From Bacteroides sp. OM05-12 (GTDB taxonomy: Bacteria; Bacteroidota; Bacteroidia; Bacteroidales; Bacteroidaceae): DNA of 64,000 nt. Position numbers and translations under genes: made by a program. The notes under the pieces are model-generated. The model worked only from the letters and a program-made list of their open reading frames with translations. It had not been told where the DNA came from and ran no database searches. Position 1 is the first letter of the stretch; every line of letters begins with the position of its first letter. Shown here one piece after another: positions 1 through 8,294 of this stretch. The stretch covers positions 1 through 64,000 of the forward strand of contig NZ_QSUN01000012.1 in the NCBI RefSeq assembly GCF_003438995.1, given 5' to 3'.

Positions 1-1
1 T

Positions 2-96
2 GTAGGCTAAGCACCCAGCGCCTTGTCGCATTTCTGCGGTAGGTTTCCGGGCACTCGCCCCCGAACCGGACTTACACCTCTCAGCGTATCCGGCTC
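2..96 (-). ncRNA. Group II intron domains V and VI
   Basis: Bases 96-62 on the minus strand read GAGCCGGAUACGCUGAG followed by a complementary half ending UCCGGUUCG. This is the catalytic 34-35-nt domain V hairpin. Bases about 58-8 fold as a second long hairpin (GAGUGCCCGG pairs with GCUGGGUGCUU, and an inner CGCA-GAAA-UGCG tip closes it). This fits domain VI, which carries the branch-point A. Both lie just after the maturase stop codon, as expected for an ORF in domain IV. Confidence 0.8.
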
Positions 97-115
97 TCCA
101 CTAATATTGTCAGTC

Positions 116-1924
116 TTACACTTTGCCTAAATGCCTTAACCTATGACAGCTATGACAGAGAGCAACCGTTTTCCTCCGGCGGGCTATCATGTGCAGTTCC
201 CATTTGTCCTTGCCGGGCAAGTCCTTGAGTTTGCGAACATGGTGCATAACCAGATTGTCCGTCGCCCCGCATACCTCGCACTTTTCGGCTTTCAGCCTGT
301 CTATAAGGCTTGTCGCACCCGTGTCCGGCATGTTGTTCGGTAGCTTGTCGAAGTAGGCATCTTCCAAAGGGTTCTTACGTTTGAACCCATCGCTGTAAAA
401 GCACCTTTCAGCCGTTTTGCCATGTTTTAGTGAGTACCTGACGGTAAACACCCCGTTACGCTTGTACTTTTTGCAAATCTTGACAACCGTGGTACGGTAT
501 TTCAGGGCAAAGGTTTTGTACATACTGTATTCCATTATGTACTTGAAAGTGTGCATCTCCGAGCAGTTGTTGGCTATCGAGAAGTAGTTGTAAAATCCCC
601 GTATCTCCGCATTGTAGCGGTTAAGGATTTCGAGGTCGTCGTTATTGATGAACTCCAAACGAGCCTTCGGTTTCCATTGCTCCTTACCGTTGTGGGACTT
701 GAATTGAACCACTCCGAGTTCGAGCAACTTCAGTTTCATGGCCTGTGTGGAGAGTTTCAGATACACCTTTTTGTTAAAGGCTCTCTTTAACCGCCCTCGC
801 TTATCCCTCTTGGTCAGGTTGGACTTACGGACGTATATCTCATATCCGAGGAACATGGCCGATTTCTCCGTGTGTGTAATCAGGGTTTTCTCTTCCGACA
901 GTTCGAGGCCGAGTTTATCAGCGAGGAAAATCTTAATATCCTCTTTGATGCGCTTTGCATCCTCTTTACTGCCGATTACCCCGATCAGGAAGTCGTCGGC
1001 GTATCGCACGTATTTGAGCCGTCTATATCCGCAGTCCATTTCATCACTGCAAGGAATAAGTGCCCTTTGCTTGTCGAATGCCTTGATCTGTCGGATGACC
1101 TCTTTCCTTTCGGATAGGTCAGTTACAGATTTCAGCTTTTGCACGGCAAGTCGTTTCCCATACTCATACTGTATGCGGTCTTTGTTCGGCCCTCTGAAAT
1201 CCCCTTTGTCGAAGTTGTGGATGTATTCTTTCACGTACTTGTCTAATTTGTCGAGGTATATATTCGCCAGTAGTGGGCTGACGATACCTCCTTGCGGCGT
1301 TCCGCTGTAAGTCTTGTGAAATCTCCATTCTTCAACATATCCGGCGTTCAAAAACTTCCGAATCAGTCGGATAAAGCGGTCGTCCGAGATGCGTTCTTTC
1401 AGGATGTCGATTAGAACATCATGCTTGATGTTGTCAAAGAATCCTTTAATGTCGCCCTCGATAAACCAACTCGCACCGTTGAAAGTCTTTTGAATCTGGG
1501 CAAGTGCGGTGTGGCAACTTCGTTTGGGTCTGAAACCATGCGAGTTGTGTTCAAAACTTCCCTCGTAAATGGCACTCAGAATCATTCTCGTTACCTCTTG
1601 CACCAGCTTGTCATTCATTGCCGGTACGCCAAGCGGTCGCATTTTCCCATTTTTCTTCGGGATATACACCCGCCGTGACGGTTGGGGCTGATAGCTTTCG
1701 TCTTTCAACGATGCTATCAGTTTTTCAATGCGGTTTAGGCTCATTCCGTCGATGGTCTGACCATCTGCGCCCGGTGTCATGTTGCCCGGCTTCGCATAAA
1801 TGCGCTCGTAGGCCACATACCACATTTCCTCATTGAACAGAAGCCGGTAAAGACGCTCGTACTTGTAGTTCGAGTCCTTACTATGCTCTGTCAGACTGTT
1901 TAATACTCTTGCGGGACTTCTCAT
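116..1924 (-). CDS. ltrA: Group II intron reverse transcriptase/maturase
   Basis: This 602-residue protein is the intron-encoded protein. It helps the intron RNA splice and reverse-transcribes it during retrohoming. Reverse transcriptase motifs are clear: GFRPKRSCHTAL, the GDIKGFFDNI block, TPQGGIVSPLLANIYL, and the catalytic YADD in KYVRYADDFLIG at about residue 310. The thumb/maturase X region follows. The C-terminal 60 residues form an HNH-type domain with paired cysteines (CEVCG and CHSC) and a central HH, which supplies bottom-strand cleavage of the target DNA. No frameshift is visible, so the intron may be active. It sits in domain IV, ending 20 bases before domain V. Confidence 0.95.
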   Translation of the reverse strand: MRSPARVLNSLTEHSKDSNYKYERLYRLLFNEEMWYVAYERIYAKPGNMTPGADGQTIDGMSLNRIEKLIASLKDESYQPQPSRRVYIPKKNGKMRPLGVPAMNDKLVQEVTRMILSAIYEGSFEHNSHGFRPKRSCHTALAQIQKTFNGASWFIEGDIKGFFDNIKHDVLIDILKERISDDRFIRLIRKFLNAGYVEEWRFHKTYSGTPQGGIVSPLLANIYLDKLDKYVKEYIHNFDKGDFRGPNKDRIQYEYGKRLAVQKLKSVTDLSERKEVIRQIKAFDKQRALIPCSDEMDCGYRRLKYVRYADDFLIGVIGSKEDAKRIKEDIKIFLADKLGLELSEEKTLITHTEKSAMFLGYEIYVRKSNLTKRDKRGRLKRAFNKKVYLKLSTQAMKLKLLELGVVQFKSHNGKEQWKPKARLEFINNDDLEILNRYNAEIRGFYNYFSIANNCSEMHTFKYIMEYSMYKTFALKYRTTVVKICKKYKRNGVFTVRYSLKHGKTAERCFYSDGFKRKNPLEDAYFDKLPNNMPDTGATSLIDRLKAEKCEVCGATDNLVMHHVRKLKDLPGKDKWELHMIARRRKTVALCHSCHRLRHLGKV

Positions 1925-2471
1925 AATGTCTCACACATTTTCCGTTAATTGTATTAATAAATATTAGCTGCCGCCCTTCGCCATGTACGAGGCTTTCCCT
2001 CGCTCGGACTACTACGGCGGCTCCGTTGCCGTGCCGGATATTCATAGGTCTGCACCTAATAGCCTTTCGGCGTTCCGGTTTAGGCAATCCCCGTTTGCGT
2101 GCATAACAACTGTTAGCGTGATAGATTGTCGGATATGGCTTCCGTCCTTTACCGCTTACTGCGGTTGCGCCATGATACGTTCTTGCTCCCTCTCCTCAAG
2201 GACTGGAAAAGGAGTATCATGGTACGGCGAGTTCAGCTATCTTACGCCGCAGGTACAACCTGATACCGCTCGGACTACCATTCAATCAATTCGGACTTTA
2301 TCCTCATATCTATCGTTTCATCATGCTATTCAGTCGCAGTCTCGATAGCTGACTGACTTATAGCTTTTACCGACATGCTACACTCCCTGTCCGGTTTCCC
2401 TTTCAGATAAGTCGGTTGATGATAGGTTTTTCAAAGAACACTTACCTAATCTCTTGCTAAAGAGACGTTTG

Positions 2472-4412
2472 TTATGCCGCCTTGACGGGCGCACCCTTCA
2501 CCGCGTCAATCTCGAATACGATAAACCGTTTGGAAAGCAGGTCGATATTCTCCGCCGAATTGAGCAGGAAGTCGAAACGCCCGCCCCGGTAATACTGCCT
2601 GAGGGTGGTCAGGAAGTTGTCGATATTGAAGTCCTCCCGGCTCACCTTGATCTCCCGCCCGTCCAGTTCCTTGCGGTAATCGTCCCGGATATACTCGTAG
2701 AAGGTATTAAAGGACGGCACGATACCACGGTCTGCCGTGATCCGCTGGATATAGGAGGAAACGGCACTGCCGAGTTCCCCGCTCTCGGTCTTGCTTATCC
2801 GGTCGTCATCGGATTTCCACAGTGTCAGCAGCAGGGTCTTGATGCTGTCCTTCTTTTCCACGTCGTACTTGTAATCGTCGGTATAGAAAGGGTTAAAACT
2901 GATCGGGTTCTCTTCCGTGTACGTGTAATAGATCCCGTCCCGCCCTTTGGTTTTCCGGCGTACCATCTCGCAAAGGCCCTGATACGAGTTACCCGTATCG
3001 ACCAGGACGACGTGCGTGCCCTGCTCCCAGTATTGTCTTATCATGTGGTTCATGAAAAAGGACTTGCCCGACCCGGAAGGGCCCAACACGAATTTATTCC
3101 GGTTGGTGGTTATTCCGCGTTTCATCGGAAGGTCGGAAATATCCACGTGCAGGGGCTTGCCCGAAACCCGGTCGCACATCTTTATACCGAAAGGCGACGG
3201 AGAGGACCGATAGTTCGTTTCCTCCGTGAAGAAACATAACGCGGGTTCGATGAACGTGTAAAACGTTTCCTCCGAGGGGAAATCCCCGCCGTTTCCGGGC
3301 ATACCCGCCCAATAGAGGGTGGCCGCGTCAACGGTATTGTGCCGGGGCTTGCACTCCATCAGTGCCAACTGACTGCCGACATCGTTACGGATATGTTTCA
3401 GTTCCTCCGCATCTTCCGACCACGCCATGACATTGAAGTGAGCCCGCACGGAGGTAAGCCCGAAGCTGTGCGCCTCGTTCAAATACTTGTCTATCCATTC
3501 CTTATTGATCTGGTTGCCCCGCGAGTAGCGGGAAAGGGAGTGCATATTACGGGCGGATTTCTCAAAACGCCGCAGGTTCTCGGCCGAATCGTCCAGGAAG
3601 ATGTACTGGTTATAGATATGGTCGCAGGACAGCAGCAGGCCGACAGGCGCGGCGAACGACAAACGGCAGTCGCTCCGGTCGGTGGACAGACGTTCGTAAC
3701 GCATATCCGTAGCGACCGTTCCCGGCAAGTCCTCCACGTCGGAAACCGTATGCAGGCAGACCTTTTTATCCCCCACCCGCAAACCGTCCGCCCCAAGTTC
3801 CATATCCTCCAGGCAGGTCGTGTCATCAAGCGACAGGGCAAAGTATTTTTCCACCAGCCCCGCACTTTCCGGCGTGCCCGTTATTTCCTCTGATGTCAGC
3901 CGGGTTAATCTCACAAAACCGCTGTCGTTTACGATACGCTCGAACTGGCCGGACGCCTCCAGGAATCTTACCGTTGTGTCCCTGTTTACCTCCCTGGGGA
4001 TGATGTTTCCCCGGCAAAGGCTCGAAAAGGAGGACTGCATACGCATCCGTTCTTTTGTCGTCTTTGTCAGGTAGAGGAAACAGGTATGGTTTAAATAGGG
4101 CCGCTCGTTAAAATGCCGCTCGAAGCTGCGGGAGAGGAAACTCATATCTCCCTGATCGGCGGCGGGCCGGTAGTTTTCCCGTATAAACCAATCCTGCTTA
4201 TGGATAACGGTATAATCGGGAAGCACCTTTACGGCCTTGTTCCAGGCGGAGTGTATCGCCTCGTACTCGGCACCGGTCACCGTATAGAGTTCCGGCAGAT
4301 CCACCCGGTAGGCTACCGTGATGTCCGCGTCCTTGCTGATGATGCAATCCCCCTCGACGACCAGCAGCGGGAACTTGCTCTCGATCGTGGCGGCTTTCAT
4401 TACGTTACGCAT
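2472..4412 (-). CDS. traG: TraG conjugation ATPase, 5' part split by intron
   Basis: TraG is the VirB4-like ATPase that powers assembly of the Bacteroides ICE type IV secretion channel at the inner membrane. The ORF begins ATG at 4412, overlapping the end of traF by 8 bases. It shows the TraG N-terminal domain and a Walker A motif GPSGSGKS near residue 447. True exon sequence ends at 2495, just after ...FEIDAVK plus one base. The last few residues (GAPVKAA) and the stop are read from intron sequence. Full-length TraG proteins of this family are roughly 800-plus residues, so about 180 residues with Walker B lie beyond the left edge. Functional TraG needs splicing. Unspliced mRNA would give a truncated protein. 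Confidence 0.9.
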   Translation of the reverse strand: MRNVMKAATIESKFPLLVVEGDCIISKDADITVAYRVDLPELYTVTGAEYEAIHSAWNKAVKVLPDYTVIHKQDWFIRENYRPAADQGDMSFLSRSFERHFNERPYLNHTCFLYLTKTTKERMRMQSSFSSLCRGNIIPREVNRDTTVRFLEASGQFERIVNDSGFVRLTRLTSEEITGTPESAGLVEKYFALSLDDTTCLEDMELGADGLRVGDKKVCLHTVSDVEDLPGTVATDMRYERLSTDRSDCRLSFAAPVGLLLSCDHIYNQYIFLDDSAENLRRFEKSARNMHSLSRYSRGNQINKEWIDKYLNEAHSFGLTSVRAHFNVMAWSEDAEELKHIRNDVGSQLALMECKPRHNTVDAATLYWAGMPGNGGDFPSEETFYTFIEPALCFFTEETNYRSSPSPFGIKMCDRVSGKPLHVDISDLPMKRGITTNRNKFVLGPSGSGKSFFMNHMIRQYWEQGTHVVLVDTGNSYQGLCEMVRRKTKGRDGIYYTYTEENPISFNPFYTDDYKYDVEKKDSIKTLLLTLWKSDDDRISKTESGELGSAVSSYIQRITADRGIVPSFNTFYEYIRDDYRKELDGREIKVSREDFNIDNFLTTLRQYYRGGRFDFLLNSAENIDLLSKRFIVFEIDAVKGAPVKAA

Positions 4413-4740
4413 GGGCCGCCTCCTTTCTCTTCGGGCATCGGAACAGGAGGCGTGCGTTGCGCCGGTTGATAAGGTAACGCGGATGACGGCTTTTGGCCAT
4501 GATCTTCATTAATCCGTGTTCCCCGTACCGGGCGTTCAGGCGGAAAGTAAACCATACCAGCACCGAGGCGGCGACGAGTCCGAAACCGATACATATCCAT
4601 TGGCCGATACCGATCATGTACATGATGATAAAGACCACGAATACGGATAGCAGGCCTCCCGCGAAGATGAACAGATATTGCGATTTAAGTCCCCTGAACT
4701 CGACGCTTTTTCCAATACCCTTATTTACATTATACTCCAT
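4405..4740 (-). CDS. traF: TraF, DUF4133 membrane protein of the transfer channel
   Basis: This small 111-residue inner-membrane protein lies directly upstream of traG, where TraF (DUF4133) stands in CTnDOT-like elements. Two adjacent hydrophobic helices span about residues 24-65 (LFIFAGGLLSVFVVFIIMYM, then WICIGFGLVAASVLVWF). The C-terminus is basic and cytoplasmic. By size and two-helix layout it resembles VirB3, the usual partner of the VirB4-type ATPase. That role is inferred from family and position. Its stop overlaps the traG start by 8 bases, which suggests coupled translation. Confidence 0.9.
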   Translation of the reverse strand: MEYNVNKGIGKSVEFRGLKSQYLFIFAGGLLSVFVVFIIMYMIGIGQWICIGFGLVAASVLVWFTFRLNARYGEHGLMKIMAKSRHPRYLINRRNARLLFRCPKRKEAAHA

Positions 4741-4763
4741 AACTTACAGTGTATAATATTGGC

Positions 4764-5066
4764 TTACAGGAAGAAGGAACGAAGAATCGTTGCCGCTACG
4801 ATTAAGAAAATACATGCGCCAAACCAACTGGCGGCGGTTTTTGCGGTGTCGGGATCGCCGGACGAGAATTTACCGTAGACCTTGACGCCGCCGATTAAGC
4901 CGACGACCGCGCCGATCGCATAGATCAGCTTTGTGCCCGGATCAAAATAGGAGGACACCATATTGGTGGCGTCGGTAATGCCGCCTACTCCGTTGCCTTG
5001 CGCGAAGGCGTTCGCCGCGGCAGCCATAAGAACGACCGCCGACAAAAAGAATTTCTTTTTATTCAT
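4764..5066 (-). CDS. traE: TraE, DUF4134 small secreted/membrane protein
   Basis: TraE of Bacteroides ICEs is a small VirB2-like protein, probably a structural component of the mating channel. I start it at 5066, giving 100 residues beginning MNKKKFFLSAVVLMAAA. The open frame continues upstream to 5249, but that stretch has no domain character. A signal peptide ending near AFAQ is followed by GNGVGGITDATNMV, a typical DUF4134 start. Two hydrophobic helices follow, around LIYAIGAVVGLIGGVKVYGK and the C-terminal FLIVAATILRSFFL. It is followed by traF after 23 bases, within the leftward tra operon. Confidence 0.9.
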   Translation of the reverse strand: MNKKKFFLSAVVLMAAAANAFAQGNGVGGITDATNMVSSYFDPGTKLIYAIGAVVGLIGGVKVYGKFSSGDPDTAKTAASWFGACIFLIVAATILRSFFL

Positions 5067-5226
5067 TGCTTGATTTTTTAAAGGCGGCAGGGGGTGGGAT
5101 GATTCCCCTGACCGCCGAGATTCTTGTTTACTGATTACTTCTCTGATTTTTTTAATGGTCGAACGGCGCGAGGCTATCCGTAATCTCTCTGTTTCATTGT
5201 TTCTTACTTTTTTGATTTTACTTAAT

Positions 5227-5961
5227 TCAGGCAAAGCCGCGCACGTCAAAATCGGCAGGGGCTTTTACCGCCGGTGCGGGGTCGGCTTCCCGCAGGCGGT
5301 AGTAGGCGGCGAAGTAGTCGTCCATAAGGGCGGACACCACTTTCTTTTTAGGCTCGTCAGGCGCGATCTGGCCTATTATGTCAGTCATCCGCACCTCGGC
5401 AAGTACCCGCCCGGCTTCCTCTCTTTCCCGTGGGGTGGCACACCCGGCGTTCGCCACCATCCGCGCCATTCCCGCCAGTTCCTCGAAGCCGATGCCCGTT
5501 GCCCGGCCACCCGCGCTTTCATCCTCCGTCCCTTCGGTTTCCCAAACATCCAAATCCCCTTCTTCCCCGGTATCTGATTCCCCCTCCGGCTCGTTTTCGA
5601 TAACTATATCTATCTCGCCTGAATCAGCTTCCGAGTTTTCGGGAACAGTGCCCGTTTCACCTGCGGGTCGAAGGACTGCCGCCGGAATGCCCCGCGGGTC
5701 GGTTTGCCCGTTATCGCCTGCAAATATAACCGCATTTTCAATCGCTTTTTCATTGATTTCCAAAGTGGTAGCTTGTGGCTGCGAGTGGCGCAGGGTAAAT
5801 TTGCTTTTTCCGATTATATCCTCTTTCGGGACAGGGTGGAAGAGGTTATAACCCTTTTTTCGTGCGGTGTTCTTCCCGCGCTTTACCTTTCGCTCCCACA
5901 ACAGGTAAATTACAACCACAAGGGCGTACAACAGAATCGCATAGATGAAATATCGTCCCAT
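5227..5961 (-). CDS. traD: TraD, DUF4122 conjugal transfer protein
   Basis: This 244-residue protein has one N-terminal membrane helix (YFIYAILLYALVVVIYLLW) and a large soluble part. The middle is acidic and low in complexity (about residues 100-150, rich in E, D, G and T). The C-terminal third, around GIGFEELAGMARMVANAG and DIIGQIAPDEPKKKVVSALMDDYF, is the conserved DUF4122 portion seen in TraD of Bacteroides ICEs. The biochemical role is unknown. Position between the DUF3408 gene and traE fits the usual tra order. The spacing to traE (160 bases) is larger than elsewhere in the operon. Confidence 0.8.
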   Translation of the reverse strand: MGRYFIYAILLYALVVVIYLLWERKVKRGKNTARKKGYNLFHPVPKEDIIGKSKFTLRHSQPQATTLEINEKAIENAVIFAGDNGQTDPRGIPAAVLRPAGETGTVPENSEADSGEIDIVIENEPEGESDTGEEGDLDVWETEGTEDESAGGRATGIGFEELAGMARMVANAGCATPREREEAGRVLAEVRMTDIIGQIAPDEPKKKVVSALMDDYFAAYYRLREADPAPAVKAPADFDVRGFA

Positions 5962-5973
5962 GGCTATACATTA

Positions 5974-6417
5974 TTATAACAGGTCGCCCTGACGTTCACG
6001 GTACAGTGCGTTGATTTCCTCTTTATGGAGTTGTAGATGTTCATTCATTACCGTATCAATGTAGCCACCGACGGTTATATCATTTCCGGCATCGGCCAAA
6101 GCCCTGACAAGTTTCGTGATAACCGAATGTACCTCATGGCTGATATAGACACATTGACGCAACTTCATTTCATTGCGTTTTATGAATGTCTCTTTATAGT
6201 TTGCCACCTGGGTGCGTTTACGCTTGGACCGCTCCCGCTCTTTTGCCCCCTCGCTCTCCTTTTCAATCTCCGGCAATGGTTCGGATACCAACTCCGGTTC
6301 CGACAGGGGATCCGGAGCCGGCACGGGAGAGGTTACCCGGTTACTCTTTTTGGCCTGACCGATAACCATTGCCGCATCAATACCCGATGTATCCACTTTT
6401 TTACTCATGGCAGTCAT
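5974..6417 (-). CDS. DUF3408 conjugal transfer protein (TraB/TraC type)
   Basis: This 147-residue protein has a disordered Pro/Glu-rich N-terminal half. Its folded C-terminal half (about residues 85-140) carries YKETFIKRNEMKLRQCVYIS, the hallmark of DUF3408. The C-terminal part looks like a ribbon-helix-helix module (short beta strand RQCVYIS then helices), so it may bind DNA as a partner of the ParA-like TraA. That role is inferred. Its start overlaps the traA stop by 4 bases. Many related elements carry two DUF3408 genes (traB and traC); only one is present here. Confidence 0.85.
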   Translation of the reverse strand: MTAMSKKVDTSGIDAAMVIGQAKKSNRVTSPVPAPDPLSEPELVSEPLPEIEKESEGAKERERSKRKRTQVANYKETFIKRNEMKLRQCVYISHEVHSVITKLVRALADAGNDITVGGYIDTVMNEHLQLHKEEINALYRERQGDLL

Positions 6418-7184
6418 TTAAAGAGTCCTAAAAGTTCATCTGCCAGTACATCCAGGTTGGACCCTTTCACAAGGGATTTATCTGCCGGGAACAGCGTAGA
6501 CCGGAATAGGGATTTATGGCTTGCGGATTGTTCGCGCCGAAAGCGTTTGCTGTCCGGGATAAACGTTTTAAGCAAGGGTAAATCCAATTCCTTAATTACC
6601 GATTCATAGACTTCGTACAGTTCTGATTTCTCCCTCCCGTCCACAAGATTCCAAAGAAGGTAAATACCCTTAATATTGGATTTTCCGGTATTGACTATGT
6701 TATCTCTCACGGAAATAAGATAATCCAGGGTACTTTCCAGCACAAGGCGGTCGGCGGAAATAGGAGCCACGATATAATCCATACTCGCAATAGTACGTAC
6801 CAGACCTTCGTTATTCAATGTTCCGGGCAGGTCGAAAAATATAAAATCATAATCTCCTTCTTTTATCAGATCCTCGGCTTCATTCAGCGCTTCTTTCGTA
6901 TCACTTTCAATCACCGGATAGGCTTTCTTTTCTTCCAAACGCAGAAACTGTTCATACAGCATCCCTTTATAATACTCATCATTTTCGCAGGTTTTAAAAT
7001 CCCGCTCGCGCATTTCGGCGATCGAATGCTGCGGATAATCGCAGTCGATCACGGCTACCGTATAGCCTTTGACATAATGCAGGTAACTTGCAACCAAAAC
7101 GGTAAGTGTGGTTTTACCCGCTCCACCCTTCTGTGTAGAGAAAGCTACATACATCGGTTCTTTTTTACTTTCTTGATTTTCCAT
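6414..7184 (-). CDS. traA: TraA, ParA-family ATPase
   Basis: This 256-residue protein is a ParA/MinD-type P-loop ATPase and the first gene of the leftward tra operon. It has a deviant Walker A KGGAGKTT (about residues 19-26), switch I around VIDCDYPQHS and a Walker B-like FIFFDLPG. Bacteroides TraA homologues are linked to conjugative transfer, and the partner is likely the adjacent DUF3408 protein. Whether it positions element DNA or transfer machinery is not known. A 678-base non-coding stretch with repeats lies upstream and separates it from the divergent mob genes. Confidence 0.9.
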   Translation of the reverse strand: MENQESKKEPMYVAFSTQKGGAGKTTLTVLVASYLHYVKGYTVAVIDCDYPQHSIAEMRERDFKTCENDEYYKGMLYEQFLRLEEKKAYPVIESDTKEALNEAEDLIKEGDYDFIFFDLPGTLNNEGLVRTIASMDYIVAPISADRLVLESTLDYLISVRDNIVNTGKSNIKGIYLLWNLVDGREKSELYEVYESVIKELDLPLLKTFIPDSKRFRREQSASHKSLFRSTLFPADKSLVKGSNLDVLADELLGLFK

Positions 7185-7317
7185 TGTTCCAATGTTTTTA
7201 ATTGTTATTGAATTATTTTACCGTACCATTCAATCGGCACTTTTTTAAACCAGTTTATAAATAGCAAGACAAGGCTTCATTTATTCGTTTCGGTTCTGAC
7301 GGACACCCTTTAGCCGA

Positions 7318-7357
7318 TACGACAGTACAGCAGTACGACAATACGACAATACGGGAG
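7318..7357. repeat. Five 8-bp tandem repeats upstream of traA
   Basis: Five consecutive 8-base units read TACGACAG, TACAGCAG, TACGACAA, TACGACAA and TACGGGAG. They lie about 135 bases upstream of traA in the traA-mobA gap. Iterated 8-bp sites next to a ParA-like gene could be a binding array for a ParB-like or ribbon-helix-helix partner, such as the DUF3408 protein. That is inference. The units are too short and have no spacers, so this is not a CRISPR. Confidence 0.6.
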
Positions 7358-7659
7358 TCTGGACTTCAATCTCCAACTAACTGTTTCCCGACCTGTTTAC
7401 TCATTAATCGCCCTGCCAAATCAAATCATTAATTCATTTCCCAAGGCAAATAAAACACTTCTTTTTGGCACTTTCACTATGTTTTTTTGAGGTGGTCGCT
7501 TGTGGCTTTGAGTGGCACACTTCTTTATGATACAGCGTATTAGATAAGCCGATAACTTTGCGGCATGAAACGTTACGGCTAATCGTCCGGGGCATTTTAA
7601 GTTGTAGTACCCCTCCCTACAACACCCTTCCCGGAACAAATCTTACCCGTTAATATGAA

Positions 7660-7790
7660 GGGTAATCTTTGCCCCTCCGCAGGGCAAAATCCATTTGCAT
7701 TTGGGCAAATAGCAAGATGTGTTATTTGCATCGCAAAACAAGTTTTGCAGCAAATAACCTCTTGCCCCTGCCGGGGGGGCGTCGCTACCT
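7660..7790. other. Probable origin of transfer (oriT)
   Basis: This stretch lies 70-200 bases upstream of the relaxosome genes and is full of dyads. TTTGCCC pairs with GGGCAAA (7668-7688), and ATTTGC with GCAAAT (7693-7710). A nested pair follows at 7721-7758: GTTATTTGC/GCAAATAAC encloses GCAAAAC/GTTTTGC. After it comes a TTGCCCCTGCCGGGGGGGCG segment. Stem-loops beside a GC-rich segment next to mobA/mobB are what oriTs of mobilizable Bacteroides elements look like. The nick site cannot be fixed from sequence alone. The rest of the 7185-7861 gap holds the 8-bp repeats and nothing else I recognise. Confidence 0.55.
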
Positions 7791-7861
7791 TCCGAAGTCA
7801 GTCGCTTGATTGGACGGCCGGGCCGTAACGGATTTATGTATCACTTAAAAAAATCCGTGTT

Positions 7862-8290
7862 ATGAATCAAAAGAATGTACCCCGCAAGCGGGGTAAAGGG
7901 GGACGCCCCCCGAAAGACGATCCGGCGTTCCGCCGTCTGACTGTGAACCTGACCGGGCAGCAACACGCCGCTTTTCTCTCCATGTATGAACAATCGGGAC
8001 TCGCCTCGCTCTCCGCTTTTATCGCCGCCCGTATCTTCGGTGACGAGTTCCGGGTAGTGAAAACGGACGCAACGGCACTGGAATTCGTCACCAAGCTGAC
8101 CGCTTTTTACGGGCAGATCCGTGCGATCGGGACGAATTACAACCAGGTCGTTAAACAGCTTCACACCGTTTTCGGGGAGAAAAAAGCGTTGTCGTTGCTC
8201 TATAAACTGGAGCAACAGACTATCGAACTGGCCGGGATCGGACGCCTAGTACTGGCACTTTGCGAGGATTTCAAAGCCAAAATAGGATAA
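7862..8290 (+). CDS. mobA: MobA relaxosome accessory protein
   Basis: This 142-residue basic protein opens the rightward mob operon. The N-terminus (PRKRGKGGRPPKDD) is very basic. It is followed by RRLTVNLTGQQHAAFLSMYEQSGLASLSAFIAARIFG, a ribbon-helix-helix-like DNA-binding segment. The C-terminal half carries IGTNYNQVVKQLH, the conserved core of MobC/MbeC-type relaxosome proteins. It should bind oriT and load the relaxase. The gene lies about 70 bases from the proposed oriT and ends 4 bases before mobB. Confidence 0.85.
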   Translation: MNQKNVPRKRGKGGRPPKDDPAFRRLTVNLTGQQHAAFLSMYEQSGLASLSAFIAARIFGDEFRVVKTDATALEFVTKLTAFYGQIRAIGTNYNQVVKQLHTVFGEKKALSLLYKLEQQTIELAGIGRLVLALCEDFKAKIG

Positions 8291-8294
8291 CGGT

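Larger units (their letters stand above)
2..2494 (-). mobile_element. Group II intron inserted in traG
   Basis: On the minus strand the traG reading frame runs into a GTGCG start, the group II intron 5' consensus, at base 2494. About 570 bases of structured RNA (domains I-III) precede the maturase gene in domain IV, and domains V and VI follow at 96-2. The 3' end is inferred: the last intron bases would be ...CCTAC (an AY ending), leaving an A at base 1 as the first exon base. That would restore a GA. codon after the G left by the 5' exon, matching the Asp usual at this place in TraG proteins. The 5' end is well supported. The 3' end rests on one base of exon, because the window stops there. 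Confidence 0.85.

Noticed and set aside
4764..5249. 161-residue form of TraE
   Set aside because: The first 61 residues are unlike the family; the start at 5066 gives a signal peptide and the normal length.
7318..7357. Short tandem repeats as a CRISPR array
   Set aside because: Units are 8 bases with no spacers and no cas genes nearby.
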